From Actinomortierella ambigua (lineage: Eukaryota; Mortierellomycota; Mortierellomycetes; Mortierellales; Mortierellaceae): a stretch of 42,988 bases of DNA. Numbering within the stretch: position 1 is the first letter of the stretch; every line of letters starts with the position of its first letter. The stretch spans positions 1 through 42,988 of the forward strand of contig JAAAJB010000250.1 of NCBI GenBank assembly GCA_016098155.1, read 5' to 3'. Shown piece by piece: positions 11,240 to 21,616 of this stretch. The notes below the pieces were generated by a model. That model did no database searches. It saw only the letters and a program-made list of their open reading frames with translations, and was not told the DNA's origin. Both the position numbers and the translations under genes were made by a program.

Positions 11240-13444
11240 GGCTGTGTGAGTGGTCGTAAAGTAAGTATTATCGATGCTGATGGTGCCTGAGGTGTGTGGC
11301 GGTGGGTGGGGGTGGGGGTTGGATTGATTAGGGGTACAAAGATTCGGCAACTAACGCTGATTGGCTGGCTGCGCTGGCAACACCCACCGTTGCCTCTCTT
11401 TTTGTAATTGTAAAAAAGAGGGTGACAGAGCCAAAGAAGGATAGGCAGGACTAGGTTCTAGAATGAATTGCAACAGTAGGAGCAAGTGGCAACAGAACTA
11501 GGGAAAGTGCGTGGAGACGAGCAAAAGGATTGTGGAAGGGGATGGACACCAGCTACAAGTGGGGATGCCGCAAGCTCATGGACCGAATGAAATGCAATGC
11601 ATGAAAGTGTGCTCTGGTAAAAAACACCCGGATGCCAGAAGAAGAAGAAAAAAAGGGAGGCGTAGAGTGTGTCTACGTTTTACTGGGAAAGGAGGAAGGG
11701 CGTGTGGGATAGTACGTGTGGGTGCAAGGTGGGAGTGAAGAAGAACAGTAAGTAGGATAGAGGGACACGAACGGTGAATGGTGAACGGCAGCTCTAGCTA
11801 CGAGAGAGAAAGAGAAAGTGGAGACGTGGCACAGGCGGCAGGAAGGAGTGAAGTCATGTGCAGCATGAGCAAATTGAAACTGACCCAATGCCGGACAATA
11901 GCAGCCATGGCGTTGCCATGCATTGACTCATGCGTCAAAAAAAAAAAGCACGGACGAGGTGTGTCTTTTCCAGTGAGAATAGGGCGAGGAGAGGAGGTTG
12001 CGCGAGGGGACAAGCCAACTGCCAAAAAAAATCGTGCGCTCAATGACAAACATGCGAGTTGATGGTAAGCAGCAAGGGAGAGGTGGAAAACCAGAACCAC
12101 AATAGGAAAAAAGGCGTGTCTGACCCCTCTCTTCTCGCGTTTTCCCTCTCTCAATCGCTCTCTCTCTTTCTCTCTCTTCGCTGCCGGCCTTTCAGAGAGC
12201 AATGTAGGGACGTGGTGAGGTTCTTACTCATACTCTAGGCGCCGAAGGACCGGCTCTGGCCGTTCCATCATAACTGACAAGCTCTCATGGAGCCGAGCCT
12301 AACTGGAGGATGAATACCAACCGGTCGATTTGGGTACAGCGGAGGTCGATTAGGGAGAGGACGTGTCCATGTAAGCATAAGCAAACAAGGGGATTCCATC
12401 CGCCTGCCCTTCAAGCAACGAGAAAGCAAAGGGGGAAGAGAGGCTAGCACGACAGGACGCGCTAAATACCCCAAATGTACATCGCTCAACGGAGAGTTCT
12501 TTTCCTGTTCGGTTCCCTTCTCGCCCTCCTCCTCCTTTCGTTCAGCCGCCCTTGTACACTGCTCCTCGCCTTTGGGCGACATAACCAGAGCGAGAGAGAG
12601 AGAGAGAGAGTTGTTGATGCCCCCTCGCTCTTCTGTCTCCTCCCTCGCTGTATGTTCCTCCCTTTCTTCTTTGACTGCATAGCGGTGAGCGTGCATGTTT
12701 ATGCATTTTCTGTAGCCATCACCCAATTGTTCGCATCTCGATAATAAACAGGGAGACGTCCAACAGACGCTCCCTCGTGGGGTAACTGCCACGCTTCTTT
12801 TAGAACTGGACCCACAGTCGCACCTGGGTTTGCCCACTGTTCAATCCTCCTCTTCCCCCTCCCCCGTCCATCTTTTAATCCGGTTGTCTTTGTGCACCCA
12901 ATAGCTCATCTCGTTTCAACACCTGGATACCTTGTTGCATATGCACAGATTGACAAGAGGTGTTAGCCGTGTGTACCCGTTCAGGAACAATACTTGTACA
13001 CACGCACGTTGCATCAGTGCATTGATCACTACAAAAACGGTTCGCTGCAGCTTGCCCTACCGCCACCATTTGATTTTTTTGTTTCGGCAATGCCCTTGCA
13101 TCCACATCCCATTCATGAAGTGCCGAAAGAAAACGGAAAGCACATACACATAGAGAGAGATAGTGTCACAGCATTGTGAGTCTTGGCTTTGGTTCGGTAT
13201 TGCTAATGTCTTTTCCTCCAATCTTTACGTTTATAGCGAGATTTTTAAGCTGTCTAGTAGAGTACTATAATTGCAAACGAAAACAAAAGCGATGACTAGA
13301 AGAGAAGAAAAAAAAAAGAAAAAAAAAAGAATGGTGTAAAAATAATTCGCGTCGTGTTAGAGGGAAGGTGCAAGGTGAGAAGTCTGGTGGCGGCAAGGGT
13401 TAGTGTTGGGGTTGGTATTGAGGGGTTGGCAAGGCGTTTCTTGC
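11240..13444. other. Intergenic region and 5' leader of the CSC1-like gene
   Basis: No gene was recognised. The right end holds the 3' end of the OSH gene; the rest is upstream of the CSC1-like gene. It is rich in purine/pyrimidine simple sequence, including a (GA)n run near 12590-12610 and A-runs near 11938 and 13300. On the minus strand an ATG at about 12269 opens a 14-codon reading frame ending in T-A-T-G-A|gtaagaacc, a strong donor. It could be a non-coding or uORF-bearing first exon spliced to the leader (for example to ccacacctcag near 11290), but the phase does not fit an N-terminal extension of the CSC1-like protein. Confidence 0.5.
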
Positions 13445-16433
13445 TTAGGGTGCAGGGGTGTTCCAGATAAAGTCAACGATTTGCTTCTTTGCTGTCTCAG
13501 GATCGGTCGAGATGCTATTTAGTCAAAGGACGACAAAAGATACATGGTGATCAGCACAAAAATCCTTGGTTTGGAAACGCACGTCCTCTCATTGTCAACT
13601 CGGCATGACAACTCCCTCTCTCCCTCTCTTTCGCTCCTTGTTTTGATGGTTTGACAAAAAAACTTACTCCTTCAGCTTGAGGATATAGTTCTCACTGCCA
13701 ACAGACTCAAAGTATCGCAATTCGTGTGGAATGCCGTGCTCGGCGCGATCTCGACGCACGGCACGCTGCTCGTCCTCAATCTTTGTCTTCTCCTCTGTTG
13801 CTAGGTCCATATTGCGCTGCAACATTGCTGCTGTCAGCTTGCTCCACAACCGACGCGACTCGTTGGTGTCCTGCTCCGCCTCGGGCGCCACAATCTTGGG
13901 ATGGATCTTGGCTGTATGGGCATCAAACACTGTCTCCTTCTTTCCACCCTATGAAAGAGAGTACAATCAAAGAAATGATAGAGTCAGTCAACAGTCCCAG
14001 TTACATGAAACAATAGGCCTAACCCCATTTCGCCGGGTCTGTGCTCAAGTCTCGAGTTTCATCTACGACGCACCTTTTTGGTAAAGTGGATCTCATCCGA
14101 CCATTTGCCCGAAATGTCATAGAGAACCTCGCCTGTCGACTCGCGCTTGATCTTGCCTGCGATGGCGTTGTATGTGCCTGTAAAGAAGCCCTGTTACGGG
14201 AAAACATCCCCAAAAAAAAAGATATATATTTGAGTCATGTTAGAGACACACAAGGGGTACAAAATGAAAGTTGCCGCTCTGCAAAAAAGAAGGAAAAGGG
14301 GGGCGAGTGGTGCCCCACCGAGTAATAAAAAATTACATACCTTGGTTTTAAACTCCACGTTGCAGACGAGGTCGAGCTTGGGGCACTTGACTATTGCCTC
14401 ATCGCCCAACTCCAAGAGCATTGTGCCAAACAGAATGCCGCGTGCATAGACATTCGGCATGGTGATGTAGTAGTGCTCTCCTGGCCGGTTGGTGAATGAG
14501 ACGGTGCATCCACCTTGCATGATGGTTGCGGCACTGTTGCCCAAGAATTTGGACTTTGGCTTGAGATCGCCCAGGATCTGCACGTTGTTCTCTGGCGACG
14601 CATAAAAGTAGGCCGAGATGGGTGGGTGGTGAGAGACCTGCTCGGCCACGTAGAATGACTCTGTGTCGTTGGCCAACTTCCACTTTGCACGGAACAGCTC
14701 GCCCAGGATCGGGTTGTAGGGCTTCTTGACGCCCTTGGGCTTGATGTGCCAGCCGGACAGGTAATAGAGTGTCACTGCCACAAACCGTTCCACAGGATCC
14801 TCGATCTGGTTAGCCCTAATAATGGGGTTGAAGGAAAAGAAGGAGTTTGTCTGTCAGGTGTCTGCTGGGTACTCTCGCTCACTCTCTGCTCTCTAAACAT
14901 GGAGAACAAACGACTCGACATGTATCTCGGCTGTTTAGCTCGGTCGAATGGAGTGGATGAGTCGCGGGCCAGCCAGCCAGCCAACGAGCCAAAACCACGC
15001 AAGAATGCAAGCAAATCAACAAGATGCATCAGAGCCGATCCCCCCCAGCACACATGCTGCGCCTGTACGACTGTACGTCTTTTGTATGTCTGTCCAGTCA
15101 TTTCCACGGAGAACTGTCTGTATCCTCAACAGCCCTTCCCCAAACCACAATGACCTTCTGTACTGCGTCAGTTTACACAGAAAGAAGGAAAGCTTGGAAC
15201 CACAAGACCACCCACAAGATCAAAAACTTCTTGACCAGTTTGGAGGAGGAGGAAGAGGAGGAAGGGGGAGAGTGAAGAGAGAGAGGAGAGTAGGTGTGCT
15301 GACCCGACGATGGACTACTACCATCCAGAAAGCAAAAACGACCACGAGTCCACGACACGCGTACACACTGCCCCATTCAAAGAGTCGATTGCCCCAAAGT
15401 AAAACATCAGCCAGTGAGTGTTACCCTCATCCAAAATGGCGACCCGCAAGAGAGGATCGAGAGAAAGAGAGAGAGAAAGCACCACAATGTGCAATTAAAA
15501 AAAAAGTGCTGTGTGCTACTGTACCATCCATCCAGCCAGTCAGTTAGCCGGTCAGCCAGTCGTTCCCATTCCGTCGGCACATACACCGAAAAAAAAAGTA
15601 CGTGCATCCACCCCACCCCACCCTCACCCTCCCTTCCCATCCGGCACCATAATTTTTCGGTTGCCTGTTTGTTTTGTCTCACTGCCATGACTGTCCTTGA
15701 TAACAATCCTGCTGCAGCATCGTCATCCTCCTCCTATGCCATGTCCCCCCCTCCATGTGCTACCGATGCGATGGTTCCTTGTTCTCGTTCCTGTAGCCTG
15801 GGTTGGAGTAAAAGTAGGGGAAGAAACAGTGGGGGGGACACAGACACTTTTTTTTTCTTTTTTGCTGTGGTTGTTCCAACAAGCTGACCAACAACAACCA
15901 TTGTCTCCTTTTTTTTTTATGTTCTGCTCGATGTGTTGTTGTTTTCTTTTGGCTGTTCAGGGTTCTCCTTCTTCCCCTTCTTTCACGTCTCCATCTTCTT
16001 TTCTTTTTTCTTTCTGTTTCTCTTTCTTTCTCTCTCTTTCTCTCTCTCCACTCATCCTTCGTCTCGCAGTCGCGATATGCCCAGCACTGATTCTGGATTG
16101 GATACATGGTAGCCAAGAAGAAGAACAAGTAGTAGAAGAAGAAGAAAAAAACGTCGACCTAATAGGCAAAGGCGGACAGACGACGAGGAGAGGAGGAACT
16201 TACTGAATAATGAGCTCTGGGTGGCTCATAAAGTCGGTGATACGCTCCAGCATCGACCGTGGCTCCAGCACAAACGTTGGCAATGTGACGCGATGCAGGT
16301 CCATGCCCTTGGACAGTTGCGAAATGATCCCCATCAGGATGCTGCGGGGTTCATCCCCTAGCACTTCTGTGTCATCGCCCTCCGCCGAGGCGAGTGCGGC
16401 GGCATCGTTGTTGTTGACTGCTGGATCGGCCAT
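13445..16433 (-). CDS. OSH6: Oxysterol-binding protein homologue, Osh6/Osh7 type
   Basis: Five exons (minus strand): 16433-16204, 14815-14341, 14190-14074, 13948-13668, 13514-13445. Introns are GT-AG and phases agree; the product is 390 aa. The protein is a bare ORD domain with no PH domain, ankyrin repeats or TM segment. Seen motifs: L-P-T-F-V-L-E-P-R-S-M-L-E-R near residue 55 (lid and lipid entry region), N-P-I-L-G-E at 111-116, the family signature E-Q-V-S-H-H-P-P at 135-142 (the two His bind PI4P), K-S-K-F-L-G-N-S, and I-T-M-P-N-V-Y-A-R-G-I-L-F-G-T-M. The G-N-S and M-P-N-V-Y-A-R-G-I-L-F-G-T-M features fit Osh6/Osh7 and ORP5/8 rather than sterol-type Kes1/Osh4, so I infer phosphatidylserine/PI4P exchange at ER-plasma membrane contacts. 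Intron 1 is 1388 nt, ten times the others, and full of CT/GA simple sequence; I saw no extra exon in it. Confidence 0.93.
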
Positions 16434-17160
16434 TGTAGCGTCGGGAGTGGAAAAATGGAGTGTGTCCAGGAGAGAAAGATGTGGAGAAGGAGGAATGTGC
16501 GGAATGACTGTATGTGTGGAGAGAAGACAAGAAACCCGGTGAGGGAGGGGAGACAGAGTTGTAGAGAGAGAGAAAGGGAGAGAAAGAGAGAGCAGAAGCA
16601 GCAGCAGCAACACACGCACACACACAACACACAAATAAACAATGCTCCAAAAAACCAAGGTGGATGCGGAGAATGAAGGTGCACGAAAGAGCAAAGAAGA
16701 GGGGGGGGGGGAATAAAGAAGAAAAGTGCAATGGACTGGAAAGAAAGGAAGATGTATTGTAGGGAAGGAGGAAGAAGAGGGGCGGAAGAGAGAGAGAGAG
16801 GGAGAAAAAAAAAGAGTATACAATACGACTGACAAAGAGAGGTCGAATCCAAAACAAATCGGGGTACAACTGACCCCCCATCCCCAACCCACTCACCTCT
16901 ATGGTCAACGTGTCATCGGAGTATGGATCTCACCCACTCACTAAGCGCGTTTCTTGGTTCTCTTTTCGCGACCATGGCCCGCAGGACCCCCCTTCTCCAT
17001 TCTCAGTCTAACAATCAAACCATATCAAAATCAGTCCCATACACAACAAAGTGAGGCCAAAGGTCCTACGCAGTGTATTCCCATGCCAGATGACAAACTT
17101 GAAAGACAGCACAAGCGAGCCAGAAACAACGGCGGACCATAAAAAAAACTATATCTACCA

Positions 17161-17219
17161 TGTGGGGTGATGGGTGGGGGTGGGGGTGGGGTGGGGTGGG
17201 GAGGGGAGGGGTGGGGGGT
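17161..17219 (+). repeat. G-rich tract with many GGG/GGGG runs
   Basis: Almost all G with T or A spacers of one to four bases, giving well over four runs of three or more G within 60 bases. This meets the usual G-quadruplex pattern on the plus strand, and it abuts the N gap directly. Confidence 0.8.
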
Positions 17220-17241
17220 NNNNNNNNNNNNNNNNNNNNNN
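17220..17241. other. Assembly gap (22 N)
   Basis: A run of 22 unknown bases sits between the G-rich tract and an A-run plus (GA)n repeat. Its true length is unknown. It lies about 115 bp from the 3' end of the TBL1-like coding region, so it should not break a gene. Confidence 0.99.
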
Positions 17242-17353
17242 AAAAAAAAGAGAGAGAGAGAGAGAAAGAGAGTGTGTGTGTGAGAGAGCACGAAAGTGCG
17301 ATAGTGAGAGAGAAAACTACAAGGCATTACCCCCAGAATATCTTGTAATTGAC

Positions 17354-19779
17354 TCAGAGCTTGATATTAGCGACAACCAACTATGGTTACATGGATATAA
17401 AAAGACACTACAAGGTTAGCTTCTGGATGCCACGGATCGCCGCAACTTTGCTTTATCTTTGATCTCCCTTCCTCCACCAAAACAAAAAACGCCTTCCTTA
17501 CCGTGCCATTGGCAACACATGCTGCCACCCGGTCGCCCGTACTATTCCAGTCAACCTGAAAGATGCCGCCTTCTCCTTGGTACGTGCGTACCAGTGATCC
17601 ATCTGTTACCCGCCAAATGTTGATGGTGTGATCTGGCGATCCTGTTGCAATAAAGGTACCCGCTGGGTTGAATGATACCGTATACACAGCCTCGACGTGA
17701 CGCGCCAGCACACGCAGACAAGCACCCGACGTTGCATCCCATAGTCGCACCGTCTTGTCAAACGATGCTGTTGCCAGTATCCGCGACGATGTCTCCTTGG
17801 ACGCCTTGTCATACGGCGCCCATGTCATGTCATATACTGCACTCGTGTGTGATGTCAGATCAAACAAGCAATCGTCCTGCGAAAGACTCCAGATCTTGGC
17901 CGTACAATCGTCCGAGCATGATGCCAGCAGCTCGCCTTGAGGGTCCCAGCGGATAGCATTGACCTCGTCCGTATGCCCTGCAAATACCTTGAACGGTTCC
18001 GAATTACCCACTTTGCACACATATACCTTGCCATCCGACGACGACGTAGCAAATGTTGTGTTGTCGAGCCAGTCGACATCCAGCACCGTGCCCGAGTGAA
18101 ACTCGTATTGCTGCTTCGCTTCGCCTGTCGCTGCGTCCCACACAATCGTTGTATGGTCCAAGCTACCCGTCAAAATGTAGTTGCCCTTCTTATTCCACTT
18201 GAGTGCAAAAATCGGTCCACGATGTTGGCTCATAATATGTCGCAGATGGCCCTTGGTCGTCCAGATGCGAGCCTGGCCATCGTATGATCCTGTTGCCAAT
18301 AGTGTACCAGACGACTAGAAAGCATGAAAAAATTAAAAAAAAAAAAAAAAAAAAAAAAGAAAGAAAGGGTACGGATAGGAAAAGATTCAGGAGTCAATCT
18401 TATCATGCCAATTGGTAGGGGTGGGAACAAGGTGGTCTCTTTCGCTCTGTCCTTTTCGCTCTCCAAATGTCTCCTTACGTTCCAGTCCATGGTCGTCACA
18501 TCTCGGTTGTTCTCGGTCAGAGCAGGGTAGTGATTCAATACTGTGGGCTCCTTCAAGTCGTCCTCGCTTCCTGTTGGGATCTCCCAAATGCGCGCTGTTG
18601 CATCACCCGAGCTATAATTCCAAGACATGCAGCACAAGATGGATAAGTACGTCGCACATGACTTTAACAAACATACATACAGCCTAATGATGTTGCTGCT
18701 AGGACGACATACCCTGATGCGAGTTGAGCTGGATTACTCGGGTTCCATGAACACACAAAGACATCGGCAGTGTGTCCTTTGAGTCTCAAGATGTCATTGG
18801 CGGGTATCGCTTTGGGCTGTTCGGGCACTTCTGAATTATCAACCGCTACGATCAAAAACACGGATACATGGATGGTAAAAAAAAAAGCAATGGTGCGTCA
18901 TTAAACCAAACTACTGCCAACAATAGAGACCAACGGAGGATGCGCCAAATGTGGTAGAAGAGAGGGAGACGACAACTTACGTGTTCCAACCACAGACATG
19001 TCCTCTGCAACATCGCCATCAACCATGCTCTCATCCTTTTCATCTTCTTCCTGCTCTGTCCTCGACCGTTTCTCGCGATCCCGTCCACCTTTCTTGCCGT
19101 CCTTCTCCTTGCGATCCTTCTTGTTGGTCCTGCTCAAACTTTCGTCCCGCTTATGTTTCTTCGTAGCAGCTTTATCACAGCGGTGAGGTCCGATCAGTCC
19201 CACTGCTCCTGAACAATCTCGCTCTGTACCGTCCTATAGTTGATTATGTAAAACGGAAGAGGAAGAAAAAAGCGCTTTCGATAAGTATCCCTTTTTTCCC
19301 CCCTCTCTTTAGCTGAAGGTACTTCTCTCGGGCACATAAGAAGATAGGGTAGGGAATGAAAAAAAAAAAAAAAAAAAAAAAACCGCCAGAGAAAGTGGCA
19401 ACAATCAAGAACTCCACAAGAGCTGTCATGGTTACCTCGTTGATATGCAGCTCCAGATCGGCGTATTGCAAACCCTTTTGCAAAACGCTCACCAGAGCTC
19501 CAGGCTGGACGTTGGCATTACGGAATTCAGACTTGTGGATGTGAGACTCGTTCTGGAAGGCGAATCCCGTGTGTACGAAGCCTAGAGATGTCCAATGGCA
19601 AACAAACAAACAAAAAATATCACTATAGATGAGCCTCCTTGCACCGTTGTGGGAGAAGAAAAAGGCTGGCGGCTTCGGTTTGCTCTGCGGAGAAATGAAT
19701 GGTCTTCTGGGCCCAACATACCAGACTCTTGCAGATATCGGAATATCAGGTAGTTGATCTCCTCGCTTGTGACGCTCAT
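17354..19779 (-). CDS. SIF2: TBL1/TBL1XR1/Sif2-like LisH-WD40 protein
   Basis: Seven exons (minus strand): 19779-19722, 19581-19436, 19233-18981, 18845-18713, 18611-18479, 18314-17502, 17380-17354. All are GT-AG with consistent phases, giving 520 aa against 514 aa in human TBL1XR1 (from memory). The N-terminal LisH (about 4-36) begins [21 protein letters not shown], followed by the tetramerisation segment with [12 protein letters not shown] Lys/Arg/Glu-rich linker (about 80-150) may carry a nuclear localisation signal. Eight WD40 repeats fill the rest ([15 protein letters not shown] through S-P-D-H-T-I-N-I-W). The family is the scaffold of HDAC3/NCoR or Set3C histone deacetylase complexes in the nucleus. 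The 27-nt last exon (ending A-N-I-K-L-stop) is chosen because it restores the family's usual C-terminal beta strand. Reading through the last donor instead would add about 45 unrelated residues. Confidence 0.92.
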
Positions 19780-20351
19780 CAGTGCCAAAGAGATGGATGG
19801 TGGTCTAGAAAAGAGGTGCACAGTATTGTATGTTGAAAGGATGGTTTTTTTGGGGGGGGGGAAGTGAGGACCAGGACCGAAGCAAAGCGAGGTGTTGCTG
19901 GGGGTGGGTGGGTGATGATACAATCGACGGTCGAGACGGTCGACGGTACCTCGTATGTGTCAACAATAGTCGCTTTTGATGGTTGACAACAAGTCGGGGG
20001 GTGTGTGATAGCGATATGAACTATCTCTTCCAAAAGTGATATCTTCAAGAAATATAGCAGGCTTGTCAAGAAACAGAGTCGATGGAGCGGAGTCAGGAAT
20101 GACGACGAGGTTGATGGCAGCAGTAGAGAGCAATTGGGAGGAGAAGGACGACAGGGAGGGACTACAGAGAGCACCAGAAGTAAAAGTGTATAAGTAATTG
20201 ATGAGGGGGAAAGATTGGAGTTGTGCGGTGGCACTACAGGAAACGATGACAAAACTGGTAAAGAATTGGAATGGGGGGGGAAGTGAGTGAGTGAGTCTGT
20301 CTGATCTTTCTCTTTTGGTTTGGGGCGAGTGGACTGAAGCGGCGACTCGAC

Positions 20352-20369
20352 TCGGTCACATGATCGAAA
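20352..20369 (+). promoter_or_regulatory. Extended E-box site, copy 1
   Basis: The sequence CGGTCACATGATCGAAAT differs from copy 2 at one of 18 positions. It lies 573 bp upstream of the TBL1-like ATG and about 500 bp upstream of the mS33 ATG. Confidence 0.5.
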
Positions 20370-20425
20370 TCAAGGCCGAAGGTAGACTTACTGGAACCAG
20401 CCTTCTCAACCTCTCACCACCGCGA

Positions 20426-20441
20426 GTCGAGTCGACTCGAC
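20426..20441. repeat. Perfect 16-bp palindrome
   Basis: GTCGAGTCGACTCGAC is a perfect palindrome, extended on the left by another CGAGTCGA unit. A dimeric transcription factor site is possible; nothing shows which factor. Confidence 0.6.
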
Positions 20442-20750
20442 ACGATAGGCCGCTCTCTCCACTGGCCCCACCTATCATCCACAATGGCCAAAAGCTACGT
20501 AGGCACCACTTCATCACTGCACACCAGCAAGCTCTTTCATTGGACCAAGAGGCAAGAGCTGAATGCATCAGGGCGCCAGCTGTCAGTCGTAAGAGACAAG
20601 CAGAAACCAAGGCTGTGGCAGAGGAGGAGAGCAAGGCGTAGCAATATGACCTTCCAGGTGCCACTCTTGCTGCCAGTCGCAGGAAACAGAAAACATCTGT
20701 TGTTGTATAGAGGAGGTCGTGGTCAGAACGGATATTGTGTGGCGCCGGGT

Positions 20751-20774
20751 CATTTCGGTCACATGACCGAAATG
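20751..20774 (+). promoter_or_regulatory. Extended E-box, copy 2, within an 11-bp inverted repeat
   Basis: Arms CATTTCGGTCA and TGACCGAAATG are perfect inverted repeats with a 2-base spacer (CA). The core 20756-20773, CGGTCACATGACCGAAAT, matches copy 1. It lies about 90 bp upstream of the mS33 ATG, a typical place for a proximal promoter element. Confidence 0.6.
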
Positions 20775-20863
20775 ACTGACCAGCCGCTCCCAACAAACAA
20801 AGCAAAGTAACGGAACCCCGAAAGAGACCTTTGTTGCGTTGTTCATTGCTAGACATACTCACA

Positions 20864-21299
20864 ATGTCCCAGGTTCCTGCATCAAAGCTCGTCACCTTGC
20901 AGAAGCTGACCTCTGCCATCTTTGGCAATGTCTACAACCCCACCAATGCTCGCACCGGCAACAAGATTCTGCGCGCCCGTCTGGTCGGCCCCACCATCAA
21001 CTCTTACTACCCTAACGTCCGTCCGATCAAGATGCGCGAGATCACTCGAATGGCCCCCGAAATGAACCTCATCGACCAGGCCGAGAAGGTGCGCCTCGAG
21101 GACTTGGCAGAGCGCAAGAAGCGTGGCAAGGGTCCACCAAAGAAGGGTAAGCACTGCAGGCAAAACACGGGTCATAACGTCCTACACTTTGAATTGATCA
21201 GATCAGATCAGATCGACTGACTTTAACCGGATCGTATCTTTCTATTTCTTCAACTGCCTAATAGGCCAGGGCCGTCGCTCCACCCTCAAGAAGAAGTAA
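20864..21299 (+). CDS. RSM27: Mitochondrial small ribosomal subunit protein mS33 (Rsm27)
   Basis: Two exons: 20864-21146 and 21265-21299, GT-AG intron of 118 nt, phase 1. The product is 105 aa, the usual size for mS33/Rsm27. Family features: K-L-T-S-A-I-F-G-N-V-Y-N-P-T-N-A-R-T-G-N-K-I-L near residues 15-35, then R-L-V-G-P-T-I-N-S-Y-Y-P, and a C-terminal basic tail with K-K-R-G-K-G-P-P-K-K-G-Q-G-R-R. It is a component of the mitoribosome small subunit. The basic N-terminal part lacks an obvious long cleavable presequence, as I recall for yeast Rsm27. The intron holds a short (GATCA)n repeat at about 21196-21215. The gene is divergent from the TBL1-like gene and convergent with Trs31. Confidence 0.95.
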
Positions 21300-21616
21300 T
21301 CGGGAGGCAATGCAGCACTTCTCAGAACATTTTCAGATATACTTTCCTTCGACCTTTCCTGCTACACCCACACCCTTCGGATAAGCGTTCAACCCTCCGC
21401 CAATGGCTCTCTTCAGTTTGGTGGCGCCATCACACGGAGGACTCATGGGCAGTCATTTCGCTATCGAACCTCCACTGTACTATTAGAGAATACACAACTT
21501 TGTTGAAACGTATTTGCTGGAGACCGGATGATCCTTGGTAATTGGGCCACACAAAGCAAAACCGTTCATGCTGCTGACGCAGAGCCCTGGAGCCAAAGAA
21601 AGAAAGAAAAACGCGA
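21300..21616. other. Convergent 3' region of mS33 and Trs31
   Basis: 317 bp between two stop codons. It should contain both polyadenylation sites; nothing else was seen. Confidence 0.6.

Larger units (their letters stand above)
16434..17353. other. Intergenic region upstream of the OSH6-like gene, with assembly gap
   Basis: This lies between the OSH gene start and the TBL1-like gene end, both on the minus strand, so it carries the OSH promoter and the TBL1 3' end. It is made largely of GA/CT-rich and (CA)n simple sequence (16440-16830) and includes the N gap. No reading frame beyond low-complexity ones was seen. Confidence 0.6.
19780..20863. promoter_or_regulatory. Divergent upstream region of TBL1-like and mS33 genes
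   Basis: This 1.08-kb region drives both divergent genes. It holds two copies of an extended E-box motif and a perfect 16-bp palindrome, listed separately. A short plus-strand ORF (about 20484-20810) lies here but shows no recognisable protein. Confidence 0.6.

Noticed and set aside
11240..11350. Upstream start of the CSC1-like protein at 11350
   Set aside because: The codon at 11350 is TTG and is preceded by an in-frame TAG. The first ATG is at 11239.
12268..12837. 189-codon minus-strand ORF
   Set aside because: It consists largely of translated GA/CT simple sequence, has no domain and no splice partners.
14830..16190. Extra exons within the long OSH6-like intron
   Set aside because: Exon 1 and exon 2 join in phase and give uninterrupted family sequence (P-E-L-I-I-Q-A-N-Q-I-E-D-P), leaving no room for another exon.
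17367..17501. TBL1-like protein reading through its last donor to a stop at 17367
   Set aside because: The extra 45 residues match no TBL1 protein, while splicing to 17380 gives the normal C-terminal strand. Kept only as an alternative.
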